From contig NC_059294.1 of the NCBI RefSeq assembly GCF_017591435.1, positions 706,001 through 770,000 of the forward strand: a stretch of DNA of 64,000 nucleotides. Reading direction: 5' to 3'. This document shows positions 53,216 to 64,000 of this stretch, piece by piece; within the stretch, counting starts at the first letter, position 1, and every line of letters starts with the position of its first letter. This DNA comes from Portunus trituberculatus (Eukaryota; Arthropoda; Malacostraca; Decapoda; Portunidae). The notes under the pieces were generated by a model that was not told the origin of the DNA, did no database searches, and saw nothing but the letters and a program-made list of their open reading frames with translations. Both the position numbers and the translations under genes were made by a program.

Positions 53216-53423
53216 ATCATGTCTATTTGTACGATCAATTGAATAACCATGTTTCATGGAATAAACGATTTATTATTATTATTTATTATTACTATCAAAC
53301 TTCATTCTCACGCTCGTTGATTTAGCCTTCCTTCTTTTCTTAGGATTTCCACATTGACCCGTTTCACTTTCCCTCCTCTCCTTATATCCCCTAAATTCAC
53401 CCTATTTTCATGTTATACTTTAA

Positions 53424-53600
53424 CTAAGGTCCTTATTCAGAAAAGCTTTGTTCTCTTACCACGACTATTTTCCCAGGCCACAGAGATGACTAGCAAGGTT
53501 TTCAAGCTTGTTTCTCTTCTTTTATAATGTAGAAATCTTGTCATTCTTCTTCTGGAACCATAAAAACACCTTAAAAAACTCGTGCCAATTTGAATAAACC
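53424..53600. repeat. Interspersed repeat, copy 2
   Basis: Second copy of the repeat at 41849-41998: GTCCTTATTCAGAAAAGC, CAGGCCACAGAGATGACTAG and GTAGAAATCTTGTCATTC in the same order and spacing. Confidence 0.7.
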
Positions 53601-53814
53601 CTCTTGAAATAGTGAAGGTGAAGCACAGAAGTGTTTGAGAATACGAGCCTCCCTCCTTCTGTGTTCCCCTCCCCATCGGGGCCAACGAGGCGTGGGTGGG
53701 TAAGCTTCATAAAAAAGGGTCGCTGCTCTGGTGCCTCATGTGGTCCCAAGGGCCGATAGAACACAAATGGGTCCTTGCCGCCACTAAGGGACCACGATTA
53801 CATGAGGAGGAGAA

Positions 53815-54042
53815 AGAAGAGTAGGAGGAGGAGGAGGAGGAGGAGGAGGAGGAGGAGGAGGAGGAGGAGGAGGAAGGGTGGGTTCTAGTTTCGCCCCTTC
53901 GTTCAATGATCCAGGATAATGCCAGAGTAAAGCCTTGAAATGGTAGGTCATTGTGGGTCATTCATGCTATCTCCTACTGTTTTCCTCCTCCTCCTCCTCC
54001 TCCTCCTCCTCCTCCTCCTCCTCCTCCTCCTCCTCCTCCTCC
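53815..54042. repeat. (GGA)n and (CTC)n arrays in inverted order
   Basis: (GGA) to about 53873 and its complement (CTC) at 53985-54042, separated by about 110 bases. Confidence 0.95.
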
Positions 54043-54115
54043 TTGTCGTCGTCGTCCCCCCATTAGGTAGTAAAGTTAAAACTATGGCTCCCTTGTCCTC
54101 CTCTCTTTTCTCTAC

Positions 54116-54117
<2 letters not shown>

Positions 54118-54175
<58 letters not shown>

Positions 54176-54363
54176 ATTTTACATCAGAACATTAAACATA
54201 TAATCATTTCTTTTCATCTCCAGGGCTTCACTTTACTCTATTGCTGTTTTTATATTCCTTTTTTCTAGCTTTTGTTGTTCTTCTTTCTGAGCTCCATTAT
54301 TCTCTGCTCAATTCACTTTCTCGCTCCCTCTGTCATCGTCCTTTCATCTCTGAATCGTGCCTA

Positions 54364-54433
<70 letters not shown>

Positions 54434-54535
54434 GCGAAGTAATGCAACACTGAATCGTTTTCTTTGAAGTGAAATGCAACTCGATTCGAGAAGAAACTTG
54501 GTGCTTGAATTCTAAATGTTGTTCATTTATCAGAT

Positions 54536-54609
<74 letters not shown>

Positions 54610-54701
54610 ACCTTTTATGTTATTGAACTGGATAAACACTTTATTGTGATCGTTCGGTTTTCCTTTTAATGTATAAATGATATTATTTTGAGGAAGCAAA
54701 G

Positions 54702-54756
<55 letters not shown>

Positions 54757-54760
54757 CTTA
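54118..54760. repeat. Cluster of (GA)n, (CA)n, (GA)n and (TC)n
   Basis: (GA) 54118-54170, (CA) 54366-54430, (GA) 54537-54602, (TC) 54704-54754. Confidence 0.97.
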
Positions 54761-54908
54761 GTTACTGTCCCTCTTTCACTTTTCATTCATAATCAAGAAG
54801 GAAAGCAAAGACAGAGAATGAAAAAAAAGAGGAGTGAAGCAAGGAGAAATAAGAGAGATAAAATAGCAGCGGTTTTCAATCTATAAAAGAGCGAGAAATT
54901 GGAAGGAA

Positions 54909-54909
<1 letters not shown>

Positions 54910-54997
<88 letters not shown>

Positions 54998-55241
54998 GGG
55001 ACAAATGGAGAACGAGAGAAAAATGGCCTATGAATAATATGAGGTCGAGAACAAAACGTAGATAAATGGTATAGTCAGGAAGAGGAGGAGGAGGAGGAGG
55101 AGGAGGAGGAGGAGGAGGAGGAGGAGGAGGAGGAGGAGGAAGAGGAAGAGGAAGAGGAAGAGGAAGAGGAAGAGGAAGAGGAAGAGGAAGAGCAGGAGGA
55201 GAAAGCGGTGACAGAGGAACAGTGTTGAAAGGTTGAACTAA

Positions 55242-55337
<96 letters not shown>
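54910..55337. repeat. (GA)n, (AGG)n and (GA)n cluster
   Basis: (GA) 54910-54992, (AGG) to (AGGAAG) 55080-55200, (GA) 55244-55336. The middle array shifts from a 3-base to a 6-base unit. Confidence 0.96.
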
Positions 55338-55338
<1 letters not shown>

Positions 55339-56088
55339 GTAATCGCAAGATAACGTCGACCCCTAAGACAAGAGCAGTAGTAGCAGCATGTGGCAGCGGC
55401 GTCTTTGACAGCACCCTATCACCATGGCGGTAAATCGTGTCACCGAGCTCAGACCCATCAGTAACTGAAGTAAAGTGGGGTTATGAGAATCACCCGTTTC
55501 ATATGAAATTTGATTACGTACAGCAGCAGCAGCAGCAGCAGCCCCGAGCAACAGGTAATTCCACTACTGTTGCCATCACTTGTATTCGAATGTGTGGTGG
55601 TCTGTTCTTTCTTAATATTCATCAATGTCGGGTTAATGTCAGACGTAGGGGAAGAAACAGACACGCCGGAATCATACTAGCTGTAACTTAAACGAAGATG
55701 TGATGATATGATACACCCTTTACTGTAATGATCTATCCTTAGAAGCGATGCAAAGCAGACCATCTTGTTAGAGCTTCAGGTCTAAGCCGATTATTGAAGT
55801 GCCGGAATGCACATGATAGAAAGAAGAAAAATACATAAACAGGAGTTTCTAGAATAATTAGCGAGACAAAGAGAATTACAACACATTGAAACTGAAAAAT
55901 AAGAAGTTACATTGAGTTACGAGCTTCAACCAGTTATACGTATTAAGTCCCACTACTGATGACTTCAACCAACGCCTACCGGTGAAATACTTACTGAGGA
56001 GGAGGAGGAATATACAAAGGAATATACAAAGGAAAGACCAAGCAACAACAGACCCTGGGGTCCTTACTAGGCTGCTTGGTTAACTATT
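55338..56088. other. Spacer with (CAG)n
   Basis: A short (CAG)n at 55519-55540. No gene recognised. Confidence 0.4.
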
Positions 56089-56130
56089 CTATACTAACTA
56101 CATAGTGTAGTTAGTATGTAGTTAGTATAG
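56089..56130. repeat. Perfect 15-bp inverted repeat (hairpin)
   Basis: Arms CTATACTAACTACAT (56089-56103) and ATGTAGTTAGTATAG (56116-56130) around a 12-nt loop. An (AGG)n tract follows. No T-run, so not a terminator. Confidence 0.9.
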
Positions 56131-56220
56131 AGGAGGAGGAGGAGGAGGAGGAAAGGAAAAAACTACTATGATGAGTGTTGATACTAATGGCTCAACAGTG
56201 AGGAGGCTGAGACTAGAGGA

Positions 56221-56221
<1 letters not shown>

Positions 56222-56289
<68 letters not shown>

Positions 56290-56723
56290 CTGCACACACT
56301 TTCAGACTGGCATCCTCCACTATTACCGAGACAAAACATCGTGTTGAGCAGTCACAATTTTTTTTCTTTCTCTCTCTCTCTTGTTTTGAGGCGAAGTTGA
56401 TTGCAAGGTTGTTTGCTTCGTAGCGACTTACGTGATGAGTTTGATGACTTGGTGAAGTGAGTGAGCTGTGTCTGAAATTTGTGCTGATTGCCTACCATTA
56501 CAACACTTTATTCCTAAGCACATCTGCACGTTAAGTAGTTATTACACGTTATGCATGAATGAATAATGACTCCATACAAGTATACACACCTGAAATGTCT
56601 ACAGTTTTCCCGAGATGTACAGAGAACAATTTCCATCACGGTGGATGTTATGAATTGGTTGAATACATTGTTACGCTTTTATTTCCTCATATAAACAGAA
56701 CTAACAAAGCAATGTCCAAACAA

Positions 56724-56789
<66 letters not shown>

Positions 56790-56793
56790 ACAC
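56222..56793. repeat. (GT)n and (CA)n microsatellites
   Basis: (GT) 56222-56285 and (CA) 56724-56782, with unremarkable sequence between. Confidence 0.96.
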
Positions 56794-56846
56794 CGGAAGA
56801 GAATATAAGCCCTTTAACAGGATAATCCTACAACAATATTAATTAG

Positions 56847-56975
56847 TCAGTCAGACAGTGAGTTGCTTATTGATTCAGTCAGTCAGTCAATCAATCAATC
56901 AATCAGTCAGTCAGCCGATTAGTTAGTCAGTCACTCAGTTATTCATTCAATCAGTTATTCAGCCATTCACAGTGA
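56847..56975. repeat. Imperfect (CAGT)n/(CAAT)n tetranucleotide tract
   Basis: CAGT, CAAT and CATT units keep a 4-base phase through most of the stretch. A weaker similar tract lies at about 61560-61635. Confidence 0.8.
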
Positions 56976-57299
56976 ATCATCCACTCAATTAACTAACCAA
57001 ACACATCGACCAATCACCTGTCAGCCTTTCACCCACTCACACCTTGCCTCTCACCCAACTAGCCATCCGCCAATTCACTTATCCACCAATAACGTCCATA
57101 CAAACACGAACCCTTCTTCCTTCCATCCATCCATCCAGCATCCAGCATCCCCACTCATCCCTTTCCCACCGAGACACTCTTTCTATTGTTTCTGCTGCAA
57201 CACTACACCCAACACTTAAACCTGGAAAATATTTGTACTAGGTCAATATTCTTTTCTGTCTTCTTTATTCTTCTGATGGCCATCAACACTGACACACGC

Positions 57300-57398
57300 C
57301 CGCAGACACACACACACACACACATACACACACACACACACACGTTTATCTTCTTTGTGAGGATCGTGGCGGCTTTTCTCCACACATACACACACACA

Positions 57399-57435
<37 letters not shown>
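57300..57435. repeat. (CA)n and (TC)n cluster
   Basis: (CA) at 57306-57343 and 57385-57402, then (TC) to 57434. The pyrimidine-rich flank to 57740 yields a 214-codon ORF of low complexity, not a gene. Confidence 0.95.
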
Positions 57436-57438
<3 letters not shown>

Positions 57439-58844
57439 TCTTTCTTTATCTTTCCTTCTCTCCCATTCCCTCTTGCTATTTTTTTTTCTATCTCGAGTCC
57501 CTTCACTATTTCTCTGTCTCTCCTTTCCACCCTTTCCATCTCCCTCGGTTCTTTCATATCTTGTCCCTTTGCTATTCCTTGCTTCATTGTCTTCTCCCTC
57601 TTTCCTTTGCTATCTTATCCCTTTGCCGCTTCTCCCTCCCTCGTGTTCTCATCCCACCTCCCTCTTCTCCTGTCTTACCTTGTCCTTTCGCTGTTTCTCC
57701 CTTCCTCCAATTCCCTCGTGGCTCTTTTCCCTCCCTCCATCCATCACGGTCGTGTTTACCTCACCTGTCAACACGGATCTGCTTTCAACAGAACAATCAA
57801 CGGACGTTTACAGTAATTTCTTTCTCATAATTGGGGCACTGAATACATTTTTTTTTTCTGCATCACTTTTTTTTTTATCTTCCTCCTATTTCACAAGTGT
57901 GGTGCAATAATCCGTGGCCTGGCAAATGAAAGCCTTGAATAGTACTTGGTCGTGCTTCGCTGCTAGTTTGCTTTTTGTCTTCTAGGGAAATTTTCTTAAT
58001 AACTGTGTGAGTGAGCCAGTGGTGGTGGTAACTGTGGTAACAGTGTGACATGCGGCTAAGAGGGAAAACTTTGCTTCACTGCTATTGTGTAAAATCGGCT
58101 CCATATTTGATGAAGCAGATTTACTACCTATATTACTAAATGCAATAACAATATATGGCTGACCAAGACCACTCGAGGAAAAGACAAACTATCCATCAGC
58201 AATTCAGACAAGAGAAATAGATAGGTCCTCTCACGCACACAGACCACTCGACCACCGCTGCCACCTGAACATGCGTTACCAGCATCGCCCTTTTGTTCGC
58301 TATGGTTACAATTGTCGATAATTTCCCAGTGTAATGTATTTTGTTTATTTTCCTTCCTGGAATCTGTCAATCTCAGAGCAGGTGTTGGTGCAAGCCTCGC
58401 TCAGCTGTCGGAAATAATGATGAGTGATTGGAACAATAGCACAGATCATAAAATAGTGGCTCTCTTGATAGACACACCTTTGTTTATAGACGCAAGATTT
58501 CACGTTGCCCACTATTAGGAGGAGGAGGAGGAGGAGGAGGCTGGCAGCAAGCAGGCAAGCAAGTAGGAGGAGTGGTGGTCCCGAAGCTTTATGGAGTGTG
58601 AGGAGAGGGAATAGTTTAATTTTGTTCATGATTTTTTTCTTTTCTTTTCATGTTCATTTTTCAGACATGCTGAATTTCCGTGGACGAGTTTGTGGTTAGG
58701 TGAACCGATACTTGAGGCTGGGCTGCGAAGAACTTTGTTTCAGAGGCCACTAGTTGGGTAGACTTTCCATCAAAATACCTCATTATCCCAGGCACACGAG
58801 GAGCTTGTTATCTGACCAGGAGCTAAAAATTGATGCGAGTTCAG
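57436..58844. other. Spacer, no gene recognised
   Basis: A pyrimidine-rich left part, then mixed sequence with a short (GGA)n at 58518-58540. No named feature. Confidence 0.4.
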
Positions 58845-58950
58845 TTTTTTTTTTTTTATGTAAGAGAGGAAAGATGAACAAAGACAACAAAAAAATGTAA
58901 AAAAAAAAGGCCCATTTAGTTGACAGTTCCCTTACAGGTCCAAGTTTAAC
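58845..58950 (-). mobile_element. LINE 3'-tail copy
   Basis: T-run, ATGTAAGAGAGGAAAG, AACAAAGACAACAAAA, AAGGCCCATTTAGTTGACAG: the reverse complement of the copy at 3638-3760. Confidence 0.6.
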
Positions 58951-58986
58951 AAGTATGATAATCTTAATATAACCTTTAAAACGTCA

Positions 58987-58988
<2 letters not shown>

Positions 58989-59030
<42 letters not shown>
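58989..59030. repeat. (TC)n microsatellite
   Basis: About 20 TC units. Confidence 0.97.
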
Positions 59031-59033
<3 letters not shown>

Positions 59034-59199
59034 GGTACGTTCGAACATTTTTCTGAACTCTTTTCAGGTACGTAAAAATTCTGAAAAAAAGAAAGGGAAA
59101 GAGAAAAAAGGTGACACATAATACTGAAAATTCTTTTTCGAACAGCCTCCATTTCATTCCTTTCCAACCCTTTCTCCCTTACATGTACGCGCGCGGGAG

Positions 59200-59200
<1 letters not shown>

Positions 59201-59266
<66 letters not shown>

Positions 59267-59380
59267 ACACAGACAGACACACGCACACGTCAGGAGCAGG
59301 TGGCAGCAAATGAAAAGCATCGGATATTATCTTTCTCTGGAGGACAGTTTGCCTCAGACTGGCTCGAGGCGGAGATTGAG

Positions 59381-59464
<84 letters not shown>

Positions 59465-59596
59465 TGTGTGTGTGCTGTTTCACCTAGGCAGCACATGTCA
59501 TGTTACCTGCTTCCGATGTTTTCATGGTAACTTCTTCTGCACCCAACATGTCAATTTCATACGTCTTTCTTCTTCCTCTTCCCCTTCCTCCTGCCC

Positions 59597-59693
<97 letters not shown>
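59201..59693. repeat. Alternating (AC)n, (GT)n, (AC)n arrays
   Basis: (AC) 59201-59272, (GT) 59385-59474, (AC) 59600-59692. Neighbouring arrays are complementary to each other on one strand. Confidence 0.97.
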
Positions 59694-60186
59694 TATACAG
59701 ACAAACAAACAGATGAATATGTTAAAGCAGGCAAGTTAACAAGTAAAGTAATACCAAAGAGAAGATAAAATAGCATTATTGACGAAGCAGAAGAGAAAGA
59801 CGGATGAAGAGGATGAGGAGTAGGGCAGAAAGGTACGCACCAAAACTTCCATTAGCTATTTCTTTCCGCTCCCTGGCAATTTTCCACTAATACTGCCAAG
59901 AATTACTCGATCGGCTCGCTTTCTGTTTGCCTTCATAAACTACATTGTCTGCCTGGCTGTGCAGCTAAGTGGCGGGTTAGGTGATCATAGTTGGCTGGCT
60001 GGCTGGCTCAATGATGCACTGGATACGAATATTCAGTGCCACTATACCGCCTGTCTCTGTTTTCATAAGGGAGGTTCAGGATCTGAGCCACAAAGAGATG
60101 TGCCATACAGTGCGCTCCGCCATCCCACTTCCTCACCACCTGCTGTCCGCCACCTGCCGCCCCTCACCTGTTGCTTGGCTCGTCAG

Positions 60187-60219
<33 letters not shown>

Positions 60220-60767
60220 CGATGACTTACGTATTATTCCTTACAACGTTGATTAACCCATACACACACACACACACACACTGTCAAATACATCTGGCCC
60301 GCTCTGTATCAATTCAAGGCTTGCTACAGTTTCGTTGAACAGCAGCCTCGCCCTCGCCCTCATCCTCCCTCTGCGACCAGCGATACAAGCTTGTATATAC
60401 AGAAAACACTGAGAGACAACAAGCGATTGAAATGTCCGACAAGAAAAATAGCGATTGTCTTTTTTTGCGCATGTGAATGTTTCCTGGATGAAAATAACTC
60501 AATAGCAACCGAGGAAGGCAATTTTGAGGATTCCTTTTGTATCAGGAATGCATCAGTTGGTGGTGATCAGTGTTAGTGGTATATTTCAATTATAATATTA
60601 TATATGTAATGGAGGTATTTTTCATTTCTTTTTCTTGTTCTGAATTCAATGGATTATTGCTTGAAGTAAGATATTTCCTCTGCTCCGAACACTACCAGAG
60701 CGTGCACATCAATGGGTCTGAGGTGTAGATAAATAAATGTTTGGTTGGAAGGGCCGTAAAATTGTAA
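59694..60767. other. Spacer with (GT)n and (AC)n
   Basis: (GT)n 60187-60218 and (AC)n 60262-60282. No gene recognised. Confidence 0.4.
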
Positions 60768-60845
60768 CCACCACCACCATGCACCAACGACAACGACAAT
60801 AACAACAACAGCAACGACAACAACAACGACGACGACGACGACGAG
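60768..60845. repeat. Imperfect (CAA/CGA)n trinucleotide tract
   Basis: ACCACC, then AACAACGAC-type units. Confidence 0.85.
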
Positions 60846-62126
60846 CAACGGCGATTACAAGGAGTCTAATTCGTTAGACGTACTTGAGTAGTCTCCTATC
60901 GCTTATCATCAATATTGCAATGTCCCCTCTTCAGGCAGACTTGGCAATGAAGGGCTTAGCAAAGTACGGTGGCGGGAGTGAGGCGTTGGGGACTGGCGCG
61001 TATCACAGACGGCAACGGCGGTGGCGGAAGAAATTGGTTCTCAAATAGTGTCTAACGAATGGAATATACTCAGCAATCGGGTTGTTAATGCTGAATCAGT
61101 AATCAGGTTGTTAATGCTGTGTCAACACAAGGTTTCAAGGAATCATTAGGCAAATTTACTGAGGGGGGAAATGGAAGGCATCATGTACGTACGTTTCAAA
61201 ATGCATGAGCTGCCACTCGTAAACTTCATGGCTTCCTGCACCTTCCATTATATTCAAATAGTGCTAATAATAGGTTAAGTCAGCACCACACAAGCCTCTT
61301 AGTATATACTCGTATGCCATGTGTTACTCGACGCCTGAAAGTTAATGTATGATACGCCTGTTTGCATCTAAAGCAGCTCACAGGTACGTCAGTCAGCATA
61401 TGTCTGATTCGGAGATTACTAACTCACGGAAAGAGCTGGCCACTACAGAGTTTTTATGTGAAAAGAAATGAAACGTGGTGAATAATTAAAAAGTTTTCCG
61501 TGTAGGGAGAAATAAAAATCCCTCAATCTGCAGGTAAAATATAACCCACTCATGGTCATAATCAGTTCACCATGCAGTCACTCAGTCGTTTAGTCAGCCT
61601 TTAGTCAGCCAGTCACTCAGTCATTCAACCAGTAAGACAAGCGTACCATCAGTTAATCCATAGATTACATCCCTTCAAAGATTTCATAGCCAGTGCAAGC
61701 AAATAAACATGTATTCATCAATCCATCCATCCTTCCATCAACTGTGTTCGAACACCGGAATTTGAATGCATGTGAGAGGAGACAAGAGCTGGAGTATTGG
61801 AATGGATAGCGTAGTAGTAGTAGATAATGCAATGGGGAAAAGTGGGAAAGTCTGTGTGTTATAATAGGTAGTGTGCTAGTTTCAGGAGATGGGTCGGTCT
61901 GATAATGCATGCATGAGTCGACTCTAGCGAAATAGAGAAGGCTGTCGGGAATTCACAACTATTCGCGACTAGTTAACAACATTCCGAAAAGCCTATTGGT
62001 GAGTTCTTACTCTTAGGATTGAACTCCTTACATGATAGAGTCCGAGAGGCTCCATGGATATCTGCGATGTCGAAGGATGGAGGAGGAGGAGGAAAAGGAG
62101 GAGAAGGAGGATTAATGGAGATGCTT

Positions 62127-62128
<2 letters not shown>
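60846..62128. other. Spacer, no gene recognised
   Basis: Mixed sequence without recognisable coding potential. Confidence 0.4.
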
Positions 62129-63163
<1,035 letters not shown>

Positions 63164-63164
<1 letters not shown>

Positions 63165-63806
63165 TTACACTCACCCGCTCACCCACACCCGCACACACAC
63201 CAATATACCCACCAACCCACACCGACGCCTCCACACGAGACATAAGCTACAAAGGAGAAGTAAAGAGCCTCATAACTGTCACTCAATGGAAGGTAAAGAG
63301 ACAGAAGGGTCCCAGAAAATGAAAAAAAAAAATGAGTCTTGAAGAAGGAGCGGGCAAATGGTGAAGTCTTGTGAAGTTTTGAAGGAAGAGAAGTAGGTAA
63401 CATGATTAAGTGATTAAGCGAAGCAGATGAAGGGCTGGGAGACTCCGCTTAATTTAAGGATCTGTTTGGTAAGGATGATAAAGGCTATATATCAGTTGAT
63501 TGTCACTATTATTGTTATTTTTCATTACTGTTACTATTATTCTTTATCTTATCTACTTATTTATCTTTTTTTTCGTGAAAGCGAGCTTATGATACTGCTG
63601 CGCTTTTTATCTCTTATTAAAGGAGAGTGTAAGTTGTGAAAGGAAGTGAGGTGAGGGACATGCTGGACAATGTTAAGATCAGTGAGGTGAGAAAACTAAG
63701 AGGTTACAGCGAGTCTCTTTCAATTCTTGTTAGAAAGTGAATGAAAGAGAGAAGGCAGAAAGAGAAGATACTTGTTAAGTTTGGATGAGTTGTAAGAAAG
63801 GGTAAC

Positions 63807-63810
<4 letters not shown>
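63164..63810. other. Spacer, no gene recognised
   Basis: Nothing recognised between the two microsatellite groups. Confidence 0.4.
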
Positions 63811-63895
<85 letters not shown>

Positions 63896-63946
63896 CAAGG
63901 GAAATTAATATAACTTGTCTGCCTAACTGACTATGTGTCCTTTTGT

Positions 63947-64000
<54 letters not shown>
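63811..64000. repeat. (GA)n and (GT)n arrays, the latter cut by the window end
   Basis: (GA) 63811-63892 and (GT) 63949-64000. Confidence 0.97.

Noticed and set aside
57186..57910. ORFs of 145-214 codons in a pyrimidine-rich stretch
   Set aside because: Low-complexity Leu/Ser/Phe/Pro translation of CT-rich DNA; no domain, no splice support.
59959..60256. Exon-like region with AG before GGAGGTTCAGG
   Set aside because: Two competing frames, no protein similarity and a (GT)n tract at its end.

Overview
The window is animal nuclear DNA, almost certainly from a decapod crustacean. Split genes with GT-AG introns encode conserved animal proteins. The arthropod-type neuropeptide receptor, the very dense (TC)n/(GA)n/(GT)n/(TA)n microsatellites, the CCTAA-type repeats and the many decayed APE-type LINEs and tRNA-derived SINEs all fit that group. 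Species cannot be fixed from sequence alone.

Four host genes are supported. (1) A coatomer zeta (COPZ) gene on + lies at about 4503-10447; its first, second and last coding exons are readable, but roughly 75 internal codons are missing. (2) An SRA1 (steroid receptor RNA activator protein) gene on + lies at 12500-23966, with five coding exons and one GC-AG intron. (3) A mitochondrial ADP-forming succinate-CoA ligase beta subunit gene (SUCLA2) on - lies at 27641-40524, with nine exons joining in frame to 448 aa. (4) A CCHamide-receptor-like class A GPCR gene on - lies at 43531-45364, with three exons joining in frame to 404 aa. SRA1 and SUCLA2 are tail to tail. The four genes share no obvious pathway.

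The rest of 1-46 kb is mostly introns and spacers filled with mobile elements. These include an RNase H-bearing I-type LINE (1.05-3.5 kb), a LINE with a 2A-like motif inserted in COPZ (5.85-9.26 kb), a CR1/jockey-like LINE in SRA1 intron 3 (18.9-21.8 kb), several broken copies of one jockey-like LINE family, and a CR1-like LINE with a 619-codon reverse transcriptase ORF in SUCLA2 intron 1 (36.9-39.8 kb). There are two related tRNA-derived SINE copies, a hAT-type MITE with a perfect 8-bp target duplication nested in a LINE, a pogo/mariner-like MITE, and PHD-finger and MADF-like protein fragments.

From about 46 kb to the right end I recognise no gene. That part is a microsatellite-rich spacer with an array every few hundred bases, and nearly every long ORF there is a translation of simple repeat. 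I see no operon-like, CRISPR, viral or toxin locus, and no obviously new multi-gene system. The most unusual local structures are a threefold tandem duplication across an exon edge of the GPCR gene, the missing COPZ exons, the GC-AG intron of SRA1, and the CCTAA/hairpin array in SRA1 intron 1.
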